NCBI RefSeq assembly: GCF_001649575.2
Contig: NC_051450.1
Coordinates: forward strand, 15,289,327 to 15,353,326
Source: Kryptolebias marmoratus
Lineage: Eukaryota; Chordata; Actinopteri; Cyprinodontiformes; Rivulidae
Direction: 5' to 3'
DNA: 64,000 nt
Part shown: positions 12,771 to 26,010 of the stretch, piece after piece
Position numbering within the stretch: position 1 is the first letter of the stretch
How the letters are laid out: the number at the start of each line of letters is the position of its first letter
Program-made: the position numbers and the translations under genes
The notes under the pieces: model-generated
Database searches by the model: none
What the model saw: the letters and a program-made list of their open reading frames with translations, nothing else
What the model was told of the DNA's origin: nothing

Positions 12771-15149
12771 CAGTAGCTTGAATGCCTGTCAAGGTTTTGG
12801 TGCTTAATTTTTCATTGAGCAAAAAAATAAATAAAAAAAAATAACAGGAAATGTTTTGAAAACTTGAAGCATCTTGCTGCCATGAGGGTTAAAGAGAAGC
12901 CCAAGAACTTTTCTCCAGCCATGACTGTAAACAGATCCCTCATTTGTTTTCCACCTGCTATGTTTGACATAGCTCACATTTTGCCTCCGTGCCACTGGTA
13001 AACATTGCCAAAGTAGTGAGCCCGAAACTTGCCATGTCATAATTCACTGCCACAAAATGAGGCCTCTCACTGGGAGCAGTGGAAAGAAAAAACACAAGGC
13101 GCTCCTCTCATCGCCCCCCTCCAGCGAGGAATGCACACACAGCAACCAGTTTGTAGTTGTGGGGCATGCCACATCCTGGCACTTTTATCTTTAACCCCTG
13201 ACCCCTGGCACATCTGGAAACATAGTTGGAGTCAAACACGAGGAAGTTTTCTTTTCTCCTCACTCAGAGCTTTTAAGTTTTAAGTCTGGACATAGCTCGC
13301 TCAAAGACGAGATATATAATGGCTGTACTAGATATGAACTCTGAGATATTGGCAGCATGAGCGGTGGAGACAGTGGTTTTTGAGATGGTGAGAAAACACT
13401 GTTGTTCTTTTTGGCCTGGTTGCGTCGAGTCTTTGGAAGCAGATAAACATCTCAGCTGTAGCCGGGCGTCTTTGATGTTCGATGATGGCGATGCGAAGAC
13501 CGAGATGGAGCCAGTGAAAACATGTCCGAGCGGGATGTTCTGAAGGATCACACAGAGAAACCTTTTTTCTCTTCACAGGATCAAGTGTTTCCAATCAGGT
13601 CTTTATTAGCTCTTTTAGTCTTGGCTTTGCTAAGTGGTCTTAGCTGGAGGACTCTTACTTTTCTCTCTGAGCTTTTAAGGGTTTCAGACGGACTTTCTTT
13701 GCGCATTCTTTAAAACGACTGAGTGCAAATACCGCAGGGTAGACGTTGTTATTCTTGTGCAAAAGCTTCTACTGGTTGAAGAGTTCAGGCAGATTTGACA
13801 GCAAATCGGTCACAAAGAGACACAAATGAATAATCAACAAGCAAATCATCTTTGAATAAAAATACCAAGTGAAATATTAAGTTTTTGTTATCGATTACCC
13901 GGAAAAATACCATTTTATCAGATATTTGTCGTTGTGAGGAAAATCTTTAGCAAAGACGGGGTTGTGGTTTAGTCCTGACTATTTAGCAGCTCTGACATTT
14001 ACTGGAGCACCAGTTCTTTGTCCAGCTGTTTTCTCCACAGCTGCTTTTTTATTCTATAGCATGCCATAAATTAAACCAAAGAAGATCTTTCCCCTGATAT
14101 TTCACTTCTGCCTTTAACGAGAAAATCACTCTCAATTTATTTACTCACTGATTTTTTTATTTGTATTTTTTTGTCTAATCTTCCTCAACTTTGAATGACA
14201 GCAATCTAAAATGTATATATTAAACTTTCCCCTTTCTTGTTAAAAGTATAAATTTATTTAATGAGATATGAACTGCTTATAAATGTCTTCTGACTCCACG
14301 CATAATTGCAGCTTGTCACCCTAAAGCCCTCATTGACGTATTGCTCACACACAGTAAAGATGTTATCCTTTTCAGTCACAACTTTTACACTACATTGGAG
14401 CTTTGTGCAGTAATTTTAAATACATAAATATTTTTGCGATTGCATGCTTAGCTAAATGTAAAATTCTATTAATTGTTGAAAATTTTATAGGTATATTGTA
14501 GAGAAGCTCGCAAGGAATTAAGCCTAGGATTGTAATTCTGCAGAGAGATGAAAAATGTGAACAAGTAAGGCAATGGCTGGAAACATTTACATCAGAGTTC
14601 ACAAAATATGTCAGTGTGCTGTAAAAAAAAAGGTAATATTTTTTAACATCTGCAGCTCTTGCTGAGCGGGGTTGCAGAGGGAGGACCATTTCAAGTATCT
14701 TAGTACTCAGTGGTGTTCTGGCTTACAGTCTTAGGGTCCGTGTTTGCCACATTTTCATGAACGCTCTGCCTTGTAGCTCCACCACAGACCTGATGTGTGT
14801 GAAACGCCATTTTGCTTTGTCGCTCTTGACTGTTACCTTCTTTTATTACAAAATGTTTTATTGCAAAAAGAAAACGTTTCAGATTCCAAGTTGTTTTTTG
14901 CCAGCTACTTTCTGAAAAAGGCACTTTTTCCTTAATTATGAAAAGCAATCTGGGCACCTTTGATCGTTCATGAACGTCTTTGGCTGTCTAGTTGATTAAA
15001 AGTACAAAATGTCATCTGGCGTATTTTGTCCTTTCTCTTCCAACAGATAAAGACAAAATACAAGAGAGAGACAAGAAAAAGACTTCACAAAGCAAACTTG
15101 CCTTTACTTTACATTTGTTTGTTCTATCAGTGCAGACAGATCAACAATA

Positions 15150-16060
15150 ATCAGAGGCTGGTTCACCCAGGCCAGACAAGAAATCTAGTAAAGAGTCTGG
15201 GAGGCAACAGATTAGAGGAGGTCACATCATGCTAATGAGAGTCATTACTATCACATGATAGCCAAATAAACTAATTGCCATCTTATTTACGAGACGGAGT
15301 GTCCTAAATCAAAAGGTTAATTACATCTGAGACAGAGTCCTTCACTACAAACTGACCTTTAAGGGGGGTTTATTACCCTTTTTTTGGTCTTCCTTCTTCT
15401 TTTTGGTCCAAAAAACAAAAGGCAACATCCAGATTGAGTTGCCTGCTTGTTTATTGATAAGCTTCAGGCGCAGACCCTTGCTTGTTTCTTTTTTTTTTTT
15501 CCTCCCCATAAAGTGCCAGGCTGAATAATTAGCAAACATCATCAGACAAGACGTGGTGCCACCAAGGACTTTATGTTTCCTGAAGTTTCTGCGCCCCGAA
15601 GCCTTCCCCCAGCCACTAAAGAATGTTTGCTCTTCTTGAAATTAGATGGGTTTAATTGCTGTGGAACAACAGCAAAAATGCCCCCCCCCCCTCCCTCCGC
15701 ACACAAACACTCTGATACATAAAAAGTGTAAGATCAGGCAGACTAATTATGCTAATAGCCAATTGTTCAACCGTGGTGATGTGTTTACTGAGGGAGTTGA
15801 TGTGTTTCCTTTTGCTTCGTCATAAGCGGCCCCGTCTACGGGTCCTCTGTGAGATCGCTGCACCTGAAGGCAAGAGGACGGCGGCCTCATCCATCCTGCC
15901 TAACCCATTACCCTTGGACAGGGAAGAAGATAAATATTGTTGCAGATGCCTTACTCTCTGCAAATGAGATTTTTCAAGCCAGATTTATCAAGCCTTGGCG
16001 GGGTGTTTAAGGCTCCAAAACTTGGCCCTCGGCATGATAAAATGGCAGCACATGTTTCTG
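15150..16060. promoter_or_regulatory. Candidate conserved non-coding cluster
   Basis: Repeat-free stretch with CATCATGCTAATGAGAGTC, ATCAAAAGGTTAATTACATC (a TCF/LEF-like and homeodomain-like pair), AAATTAGATGGGTTTAATTG and GACTAATTATGCTAATAGCC. A poly(C) run lies at 15680-15690. No exon is supported. Confidence 0.3.
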
Positions 16061-16424
16061 AATCACCCACCACCGTGTTGTTGCCAAAGGGTTATGATGA
16101 TGTAGTCAACTTTTTTTATGTACTGTTGTGCATCATAGCTATCAAAGCTCTCATATTTTGTTTTATGGAAACCTAGGATTTCACAAACTTTGCATAGAGC
16201 ATTATCAATCTCTTTTAGGAAAGCGTTCTTTGTTTTCATATTTCTTCTATACGGCATGCGATGTATGGTCTCTCTTCCTGCAAAATAAAAAAACTTTCTT
16301 TCGTTCTTTCAAATACTTGCTCCTGGTTCCATTTTTTTAACTAATTGTTGTGCAATTAATAAATGTCACAAAATACTGAACATATGTTTTAATGTTGTAA
16401 AATATTCCCTTTAGCACAGTTAAA

Positions 16425-16580
16425 GGAGTAGTGCATATCTTTTGAAGAGAAAAGATACTAAACAGTTAATATTTTACCTGTTATAGATACTCCAGCCTCA
16501 GTTTGGAGATGATATTAAACGTTTGTAATGTTTATACAGAAGCCCAGTTCAAAACATCTGAACGATCACTTCAATATTTT
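16425..16580 (+). repeat. Short copy of the foldback repeat family with both ends
   Basis: Starts GCATATCTTTTGAAGAG, contains AACAGTTAATATTTTACCTG and ends with the inverted end motif CCCAGTTCAAAACATCTGAA. A miniature version carrying both termini. Confidence 0.6.
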
Positions 16581-16948
16581 TCACAGAAAAATCTGCTCAG
16601 GCAAAGTATTTACTTCCCTGTTTTTAAGCTCTAAATCAATGCCCATCAGCCGTCGAAGTCCTGTTTTTTAAAAGTATAACAGTAAGCAGATTGTGCCCAC
16701 AACTGAAACATGCCAAGAAGGCACCGATGGGAACATTTCATAGGTTCTGCAGTAAAAGCAACATATCCAAACGTGTTGCAGCCAAACCTTAGTTTTAACT
16801 GCCCTCTGTGGAGCGTCCCACAGTGAAGTGCCATATTGACTTTGGAAATATATGCGCAAGACTTAGAATCATAAAACTCAATGGCCACACAAAACCCTTA
16901 CAAGAACCAAACAGCTGAAAAGGGCTAGATAAGATTTATGACTTGGAA

Positions 16949-16953
<5 letters not shown>

Positions 16954-16984
<31 letters not shown>
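16954..16984. repeat. (TA)n microsatellite
   Basis: About 15 TA units without interruption. Confidence 0.97.
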
Positions 16985-16986
<2 letters not shown>

Positions 16987-18009
16987 TTGCCATGATCACG
17001 TTATACTGATTATGTTCTGTTTCGCATTTTTCTTCCCAAACTTTTAGCTGCAGGTCGACAAAATTACATCGGCAGCAAATTGTGACCGTGTTACTAGTTA
17101 AAATATACAAGCATGAATGATAAGTTAAATAAATAAAAAGATATCTAGAACTTCTTTGAAATAATGATTACAAAAGCTATGCTATCAGCAATCATTTTAA
17201 AAATTATTTCAAGACCCAAGCACCCCCCACCTGACCCACAGAAAGGTCCCAACCTCCTTCTACATGCCATCACTGCACAAGAAGATGCAAACTGATGACA
17301 AACATACAGTCCTTCAGAATTTCCTTTTGTTTTGCTTTTCACCTCATATAAAAGTCTTCAGTTCTGTTAAAGCAATTAAAGAGCTGTTATAACAAAGTCT
17401 GGAATATGGATCTTGTGTATAACGTCTCTTCTCAGCACAAAATAATTTTAGTTTAAATCACTGGTATGAAAGACTGCAGGAGATTTGCATTCCTTCAAGG
17501 AATAATAAGCCTTTGATTACACTATATGTTTATTTGTAATGATAAAGTGACACAACAAAAAGAGTAATTGGTAATATTTTATAAAAATGCAAATTTGTTT
17601 TGTTATAATTTTGTAAAAACAGTGTCTGGAAATCAGTTAATTCTGCAACAACTGTGACAAAATGCTGGGAAAATGCTGCCTTTCCACCTCTAAATCTACA
17701 TGTCAAGGGAGTGGGGGGCTCCAACCAAAAGCAGCAGGTGGCTGTTTGTAAAATAAACATGAAATCCTGGCTGAGGACTTTACCTGCACTTTTGTGCGGG
17801 GAGAGAAAAAAACCAGGCAGGAAGACTCTGTTTCCTGTCTTCACTGTAGGGGAAACAATAACATAAAGCATCACAGCCTGAAGAGAAATCTGAAAATACA
17901 AGGTCTGAACACTGCAAACAGGCAAAATGGACACTGAAATAAAGGGGTGTAGCGGTTTCATAAAGGTGACCTCAGACACTGAGTTTCTGCTGCATATCAA
18001 CACTCCTCA

Positions 18010-18215
18010 CACGCTCGAGCCAACGGGGAGCCTGGAGTGTCTGCAAATGAGCGATCTGTCAGGAGGCTGTTTATATCCCCTCTCCCACTCCTTTATTTAA
18101 CACTCGTGCATTAAAAGGGAAGAGCTTTTTAATTAGCTGTGGACTCTCCTATTTTTAATCAACTCACAAGCGGAGTCCAGCTGCGACAGCCCTGACAGGC
18201 GAAGACTGGTGATGT
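18010..18215. promoter_or_regulatory. Candidate conserved non-coding element
   Basis: Repeat-free sequence with CTTTTTAATTAGCTGTGG (about 18125-18142) and a TTTATATCCCC. It lacks a coding frame and stands out from AT-rich flanks. Confidence 0.28.
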
Positions 18216-18839
18216 GCCGACTGCACCCCCATCAACCTCCAAAACATGAGAGCAGATCAGCGCTCATGTCATCTTTAGTGGAAATCACAGTTTAGAGAGA
18301 TAAATATTTTTTTAAGTGAAATGTAATAGAAAGACAAGTGTGCCTGTTTAACTTCCTTAAACGGATGAAAATAATTATTTTTTTGCTGTTTGCAGGAATG
18401 TGAAGCTTTGTCTTTGGCACATCAAGTGCAATGATAGCTTTTGCACTTCAGGGCCTCAGAGTTGTTTCAAACGCTTCTTTCTGCTGAATGTTGTGCCAGA
18501 ATGTGAAGAAGACACTGCGCTTAACATGAAAGGAGTCTAATGATTTGGTTTATCACCCTTCACTTCTCCTGGGCTGCTTTTTGTCCTTGGAGTGGCTTTA
18601 AGGTCCTCACCAAAAAAACACAACAAAACTAGACGAAGTCATGAAGGTTCCTGGTTGAGTCATTTGATGTAGGTGCCAGGCAGCCAGTGGGACACTTTTA
18701 ATTTCATTTCCCTTTGTTAAAATGCAGCTTTTATTTAGAAGACAAGACCGAACAGATTGCGTTGGCCTTGGAAAAAGAAAAAGAAAAAAATCAAAACGGG
18801 AAAAAAAGGACATTAAAGCAGATATTTGCCAAATAACGC

Positions 18840-19110
18840 GATCCAATTAAAACTGAGAGAGCTGTTGAGTCCACTCACTTCAACCGTCAGTGACTTTTTG
18901 ATCTTTTACTACACGTCGGAGAGTAGCCCACTGTTAGACTATGATGTGCAATCTGCTCGCCTCTCATATTGTCATGCAAATACATTAGCTCAGGAGATGG
19001 GTTCCTCCACAGTTGCTCTCAGTGGACAACACTCATTAAACTAATTACACATTGAACCTAAACTGAGAGGAGCCTAATGGGGTATGTGATATTCACGAGG
19101 ATCTTACACC
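18840..19110. promoter_or_regulatory. Candidate conserved element with octamer site
   Basis: Has a perfect ATGCAAAT POU octamer (18974-18981), CATTAAACTAATTACAC (about 19032-19049) and CCAATTAAAAC. No coding support. Regulatory role is inferred. Confidence 0.3.
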
Positions 19111-19503
19111 GATGGGAACACGCCGGTGCAAATTTATGATGCCACCACTCCACACCTGCTTGAAACTCACACCCAGAGACAACATTATGTGCTTCTTAAA
19201 ATTAAATAATTGGTCATTTGGTTGTAAAGAGTAATAGAGGGTAAAAAGGGCTAAACTATTCAAATTGGGTTTTTTTTCTTTTAAATAGCAGGAGAAGAAA
19301 AAATTATTAATCTTGTGTCATATAACTTTTTAAGTCATCCAAAAACTCTTAAGGTAGATCAAACTTTTTTTGGGGGGGATTAACATCAAAACATCCATGA
19401 GAACACACCACAAATATGTAATAATATATATGGTAGACTAGTGATGCAATGCATTGTCCAAAATATACAGCATATATTCATTGTCCACGTATAGATAAGA
19501 CAA

Positions 19504-19677
19504 TAGGAGGGGCTGTGGTAGCTTGGTGGTCAATGCTACGCTCTTGTAAACCTGAGGCTGCAGGTTTGAGCCCAGGTTGCAGCAGGAAGGGCATCTGGCG
19601 TAAAACAATTGCCAAATCTATTGTGCGAGTTTGCTCGCCCCTGCAGAAGGGAGCGGCCGAAATAAAAATAACATATC
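19504..19677 (+). mobile_element. tRNA-Thr-like SINE with 12-base target duplication
   Basis: Flanked by perfect TAGATAAGACAA copies at 19492-19503 and 19678-19689. The head (about 19509-19577) has an A-box-like TAGCTTGGTGG (19519-19529), an anticodon-arm-like TCTTGTAAACC with TGT in loop position, and a B-box-like GGTTTGAGCCC (19563-19573). The body GGGCATCTGGCGTAAAACA is typical of a widespread teleost repeat, and the tail is A-rich. The perfect flanks suggest a fairly recent insertion. Confidence 0.85.
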
Positions 19678-21469
19678 TAGATAAGACAACATGTACCGCC
19701 AGTGTGCGTTTCACTGCATATATGTGACGTTAAATACTCTTCACTTGGGTGTTTTGAGTCATACAAATTCATACATGCTCAAAGGACCCCCTGACCTAAA
19801 CATAACCTAAGGAGGACAAGCACTTTTGCAAAAGTCAAAGCAAACACAGGAGAACCAAGCATCTATCCGTGGCTTCAAAAGAAATGTTTGACACTCACAA
19901 AAAGCTGGATCTCATTGCATTTAGAAGCATAGATGCTATTGTTTTTATCATTTGAATAAATAAAAAGCTCAGAATATCATACATGCAGCAGTTCGAGCAG
20001 TTTATATTTTGTCTGCTTCAATGAAAACTGAATAAGATGTTGTAATAATCAGGGAAGTTAATAGTGTGCAAAAATGCATTTATATTGTTTCCTTGTAGTT
20101 TTGCCCCTCGCTATTGCTTTTTCCAAAGCAACATTAAGTAAATACTCAGAATGGCTAACATCCATTCAGAAAAATTTGAAGATGACCATAAAAGGGCATC
20201 GTTCTGAACTCAAATGTGGCAAATAATGAGGTTTACTAGTTGCAAGAGGCAAAGCAAACAGCCAGAGATCTAAAAATGTGGACAGAGCCTCGGTGCGTCC
20301 GCGCCAGACGGTCGGAAAGTGGTAAACCAGTCAGCAAGTTGGAAGATGTTACAGCATGCTTTCTTTAAGATGCCAAATAAAGCAGCATGTGTTCACTCCA
20401 GCATTCACAGGACATAAATCTTTGTTTGCTTTCAGAAAGGGTTGCAAACCAAAGGAGCAAAAGTAGAGACCTTCTTTGGCTCCTTGGTGTAATTTACCCC
20501 AATTTACCAGGAAAAAAACCCCATTAGGAAGTGTTATCACAAAGCAAACAGTTAATCTCATGACAACAGAGCTTCCACGTGGAGTTTATGTTACAGAGTT
20601 AAACAAAAAGTTGTTCTTTTCCATCTATAAAAGTGTTCATGATTGTGAATTGCCTGTTTTCGGATCAGAATAGCAAAGCCTTTTTTTGTCTGTGTTCGGG
20701 AACATACTAGCTCCCAAAGTCACAGAGGAAATTCCTTCTATAAAAGTTCTTCAAAAACAAACTTCAAGCACAGAGAAGAACAACCACCCTGTTAAGATGC
20801 CAAATACTCTGATCTAGTGTAAAGCTGTAACTGTGAGCAAAAGACGTTTTTCAAGCAGTCATGACTCCTTTTTTTGAACATGCAAAACTTAGTCATGTTT
20901 TCAGAAAATGCATGTCTGACCCTGGGTTTTGTTCATCAGATTAAAAAGAAAAACCTTGATGGAATTAGAAGAATAGCGGAATTATCCAAACGGAAAAGGA
21001 GATTGCCACAGTAAATCAGATGAACACTCAACAAACAAGAACCTAAAAAGGTTGGTAGGTCATCTTGTTCTTTCTTTACCCTGGAACTGTTAGTTTGAAC
21101 ATGTAGGCATCATTCTCACTCCCTCTGTGTGAATGTGCGTGTGTAAACATGGTTCAAAAAAGAAAGCGTTTAATTCTCCGTGCACTCCATGCAACCATCT
21201 AATAGGCTTAGAGAATTAATATATTGTTACTTTTATACATTGCTAATAAATTTTCACTGCTATGTTTATTACATCCCACACTGAGGGAAGAGTATCACAT
21301 TTCATTTGGCAGGACTATTTGTTAAAATGTTTTATTTCAGTGCAAACTCTCTGGCTTTAGTTCTAAGCCACCCCGCTTGCTTTCATTTCTCTTTTTTTCT
21401 TTTTTTTTTTTGTTCCCCCCCCTCTCCTCACTGAACTAAACACATCCAGACAGGCTGTGATGGTGTGCG

Positions 21470-21640
21470 CTGGAAGTTTTCCATGCATCATAATTGTTTC
21501 GCTAATTTACTATGCTAATTGAGTAATTAATTCAGGAACAGGAGATTAGAAGGGGGCAAAAAATACCGAAATAAATAAACAAGTAAAGCGTTGAGTGTTA
21601 CCGCCGGGGCTACCATTTTGTTCTGACATTAGGGATGCAG
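21470..21640. promoter_or_regulatory. Candidate conserved element rich in TAATT sites
   Basis: Between 21490 and 21532 the motifs CATAATTG, GCTAATTTAC, GCTAATTGAG and GTAATTAATT follow closely, giving four or more homeodomain cores in 45 bases, then ordered sequence to about 21640. Confidence 0.32.
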
Positions 21641-24629
21641 ACTGAATCAAATGCTCCAGCATGTTTGCTTCCTTTTGCCCAAGGCTAGCTGGTTGATGTG
21701 CTTGGTGTGCAGGCACAGAGTTGGCATCCCTAACGTCTCACTGTGGGACTCCCAAACATTCATCGACTAAATGCACACTACATCACATCATTTGAACTCC
21801 AGTGATGTGGTCAAACTCGATAGTTATCGTTGTGTTCACGTTGAGCGGGTTTATGGTTGTAGGTGGAGAAATTTTAGGAAACGGAAAGGCAGAAAGTGGT
21901 TTAATGTGTGAGGAAGAGCTCGGTGTTTGTGAGGAACATCAGGCAGACACGGATGGGTTTTACTACCTTGGAAATGTGACTATAAAAGAAAAGGAGATAG
22001 GGTTAGAAATGACTAAGATGTTAAAGTCAAAGCCTGAAATTTCAGTGATTAAATCTGCTCATGTGCAAAGAAACCTGGGATGTCTTGGTGGCTCAGCAGT
22101 CAGCATCCCTGCAACCCCCATGATCTTATAAGTTCCCTAAATATACTAAAAGATCATTTACAAATTAATTAAAGCCTTCCTTGACACAGCGGGCCATAAA
22201 GAGGAACCATTACAAAAAAAATTAACATAGATTCATTTACTTCAATTCATAAAATAAACATTTCACTGAAAAGCTGATGTGTAACTGAAGCTGCCAACCA
22301 CTAGATGGCACCCACACAGTTTACATCCTAAATCCTTAAATGAAAAAGAAAATTATGTTTTTACTCTTGTTAAGCTTGTGAGAACTTGTGTTTTATATCT
22401 TCAGAGCAGCAAAAGAAGCTTTATGTAATAAAATAATTCAGTATTCAGCAATGTTGTGTGTAGTTTAACTATAAATGTCAAGATTATTACAGGAACATTA
22501 GGACTGAATATCACACTTTACAGAATGTGAAAAAGACTGCTGTTTTTTTTGTTTGTTTTATTATTATAAATACAACATAGTATTATGGAATTTGTTTATA
22601 TCTTATTGTTGAGATGAGCAAAAGAGGAAAAAGACTTAGGTGTAAGCTCAAACAGACTGAAGGTTTGGAAACTACAAGAGATGAATAATTGAAAAGGAGC
22701 TCAATATCTAAAACAACAAATGATAAAAATTAAAACTAGTAGTCCAGATGTTTGTTGTTTGTCTTTTCCTCCATAAGCCGATAAACTTGTTGTTGCCCTC
22801 ATAAACCTGAACTTGTAATGGAGTGTGTGGAAAATTACAAGTCTTATCTGTGGAAATGAGCACAATGGAGCGCCAGCTGTGGCTGGAAGTCATCTAGTGG
22901 CCCACTGGCCTGCTGTCAAACAGAACAGGAGCTGCTGCTGCTTCCTCTGACACAAGTGTTTGTGCGTAGAAGAGCTGAAGTCCGCACATGCTCTGTGTTG
23001 ACATCACCGTGTTAGTTAAGTACAGTTAACAACCTTCCGTTGACGCCTCTGTTGCCCCGTGTGTCAGTCTGAGGACTTGGCTAAATGGAGGTTAATCTCC
23101 AGAGAAGCTGAACTCTCGTACGGCTCTTTCATGTGTCGGGCTTTAAAGGCCTTCCGATGACAACAACAGATTCCTCTTTATTTTTGTGTGCATGGTGAGA
23201 ACAGATGGAGCTGCTGCTATCTTATGATGTAGATGTTTGTTTGTGTTTACTTAAAAAAGTGACAAAGCATCGTAAGTAGCATGGAGTTTTCAGTTTGTTG
23301 TGTAAATGTGCAAGATTTAGCCATACAGGCTAATTTTCATTCAGTGTCCGTGGCGGGTTCATGGTTAAAAATTTAAAGGATCAGCTACAAAAGTTAGAAT
23401 AAAAACATGGTTATAACACTTTTTTACAAATTTTTAAAATTACAAAAAAATAATTTGATTAAGTTTTCTAAAAACATAGTATTAATTCTAAATACATTTA
23501 ATTGTGAGTAAAAACAACTTTTTATTCAGTGAGTGTGGCACTTTACAGACAGCATCCATGAGTTAAAAGAATTAAAGAAAAGAACAACATTTTACTAAAA
23601 TAATTCAGAATTTGATGAATAAACTATGTCAATCATTTAATTTCTCCAATTCTTCCAACTCATCATTGATTTCTTCCTTTCTCAAAATTGTTTTTTTTCT
23701 CTTATTTTTTTATGTTCTTTTGCATCTTTGTTTCTTTTTTTATTTCTCCTGTCCCTAGTTTGATGTTCCAGTTATTGTTTTAATATTTAAACTGTTCAGT
23801 AATCTTCCATCTCCATTTTTGATTGCTTTTAATTCAATATATGCTTAAGGTTACAGATTCAAGTCATCAGCAGACTTCTCCAATATTAATATTATTACTG
23901 GTTAAACCAGTCATACTGTGTTTTTGAGAATTTTAGCTATCATTTGTCAATATCTTACCTGTGGCTCAGAGTGTTATTAGTTTGGAAAGTCAGGCACAAG
24001 ACTAGTTAGCTCGACTCTCCTGAAAGAACTTGTCAGAACTTAAGGACCCACATAAAAAAAGCCTAACTGACTCTGCTTTGTATACTGAGCATGATACAAA
24101 ACCCACAAGAACAAAAAGGCTGTTTTTTACAGGTTTTTCTCCTTCTGTCTCGCTTTATTCTGATTCTGTTGGTATTAAACTTCAATCATGTGCTGAAAAG
24201 GTTAGTGACTGAGAGGAAACGGTGAACACTGTCAAAGAAAAACGTACTACAATTGTTCTGGGAGAATATCTAGGCATGCTCAGAATTTGATTTCTTTGCA
24301 TTTGACATGTTAACATAGACATTATCCCACCTGTGTTGCAGCATGAGCATTTCAAATTTGATGTTGGAAATTCTACTTGCCTGAAAAAAAAATTGATTTA
24401 ATTTGAATACCGATTAACATAGAATGTTGTTTTCGTAGCCGTGTCGTGTTCAGAGAAAGGCTCTAATCAGTTTTGCATCAGATTATTGTTGTGGATTTAA
24501 ATGTACTAGCAGAAATGTGACTGTTTTGTTTTACAAGACTTGGAACACAATGTTAAACAAAGACTTACAAGATGTACCCTGTATTGAATAACTGTCCTTT
24601 TTTTTCTTTTTTCACTGATGTTAGAAAAG

Positions 24630-24978
24630 GGATGGAACAGCGGCCCAGCTGTTAGAGCTGCTGCCTCCCAGGGAGAGGGTGTGCAGGTTTCTGGGTGGAG
24701 TTTGCATGTTCTCCCTCTGCACACATGGGTTTACTCCGGGTACTCAGGCACAAACCAAAAACATGCACATTAGGTTAATTGGTAACCCTAAATTGTCCCT
24801 AGGTGTGAATGAGAACATGAATAGTTGTTTGTTTTGTTTGTCTCTATGTGTCCCTGTGATGGACTTGCGACCTGTCCAGGGTGTCCTCAGCCTCTCACAC
24901 AGTGACAGCTGGAGACAGGCACCAGCTCCCCGTGACCTGGAAAGGAGATGCGCGGAAAAACAGAAAAATGGATGGATG
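24630..24978 (+). mobile_element. Full-length tRNA-like SINE with 13-base target duplication
   Basis: The element is flanked by identical GATGTTAGAAAAG copies at 24617-24629 and 24979-24991. It begins with a degenerate tRNA-like head, continues with TGGAGTTTGCATGTTCTCCC and AACATGCACATTAGGTTAATTGG, as in DANA/Mermaid-type and related teleost SINEs, and ends in a GGAT-repeat tail. The long frame that crosses it is not a gene. Family assignment is by resemblance only. Confidence 0.82.
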
Positions 24979-25789
24979 GATGTTAGAAAAGTACACACCG
25001 TTTTTGGACTCTATTTTGGAACACTGGAAGACATCTCTAACCCCCTCACATTTCCTTTCGAACGAATTACATTGCGCAATCTGGTAAAGGAACACACGTG
25101 GGAAACTGCCTCCAAGAAACATGCTGAACATTGCAGATCAGCGACCACGAAGTCCAGCTTTATGGTTCTCCTGGGTGTTAACAAAAGCGTGACTAAATTC
25201 TTGTAAATTCTTTACGTTATTTGATTACAAGAATAGAACAATGTCCCTGAAATGTTACTGAGATGCTGTCAGTGAGAGTTTCCATCTTCCCAGGAGAGGT
25301 GAACTCATTTTATACATAATTATGTGAAACAGATCTACACAAAGGAAAATGGCACATTACAGGAAGAATAACAGTTTGAACCTACAGTATAAATGAAGGG
25401 AAACTGTTTCTTTTCCTGCTGTAGAAAATGTGAACGTACTGCACATTAAAGCTTCTTAAATGCTTTACAGCTGCACCATATTTCCCCAGCAAACATCCTA
25501 AATGCCTGACTAGTTGGTAAACAAAGAATCATAAGAAGCCAAGAAAGCTGAACGCTGAATAGTTTCCACAAAACTTGGCACCATGGGTGATGATATGTTG
25601 TTAAGAAACCAGTTGTTTGGGAATGTGAAATTAAAAAAAATGACAGATTAGATCCAGCTGACAAATGCGTGCCAAGGAAAAACATTGTTGGCTGCTTATC
25701 ATTTTTAAAGCGAGGCCTATAAAAAACAGCTAAAAGTAAATCATTACATCATGCAGACTTCAAAATGTAACACGTTCTTTCTCCTCTTG

Positions 25790-26010
25790 AGATTGAGTGT
25801 TTAATCAGCGCACTTAGACCACAATGCCAAGACAAAAACAATACGAAAAAATTATTTGCACAATTATCAGCGGCCTCACTCTTTATCGTCTGTCTTGTTA
25901 CAGCTTGTAATGGGTCTGACTCATAAAACGATCACTGTTAGTGTTTATGCTCTTTTTCTAATGTAATTAAGCAGGCAATAGAGACAAAAGGCTAATGAGC
26001 AGCGACTGGC
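25790..26010. promoter_or_regulatory. Candidate conserved non-coding element
   Basis: Repeat-free: GTGTTTAATCAGCGCACTTA, GCACAATTATCAGCGGCCTC and TAATGTAATTAAGCAGGCAA. The sequence is complex and stop-rich in all frames, which argues against coding. Confidence 0.28.

Larger units (their letters stand above)
12771..19503. other. Desert part 3: no gene seen
   Basis: Single-copy sequence, the repeat at 16425-16580, the TA tract at 16954 and candidate elements at 15150-16060, 18010-18215 and 18840-19110. The 157-residue frame at 17530-18003 (minus) has no recognisable family features. Confidence 0.55.

Noticed and set aside
17530..18003. 157-residue frame on the minus strand
   Set aside because: AT-rich sequence, no motif, domain or splice context. 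Probably a chance frame.
19509..19577. Possible tRNA-Thr gene
   Set aside because: The head is followed by a SINE body and tail and is flanked by target duplications, and its arms do not pair well, so it is a SINE head.
21802..22131. 109-residue frame with a hydrophobic start resembling a signal peptide
   Set aside because: No family similarity, no promoter or neighbouring exons; its end runs into a short sequence resembling a SINE head (GGTGGCTCAGCAGTCAGCAT).
24679..25206. 175-residue frame on the + strand
   Set aside because: Its first two thirds read through the SINE at 24630-24978, and the rest has no family features.
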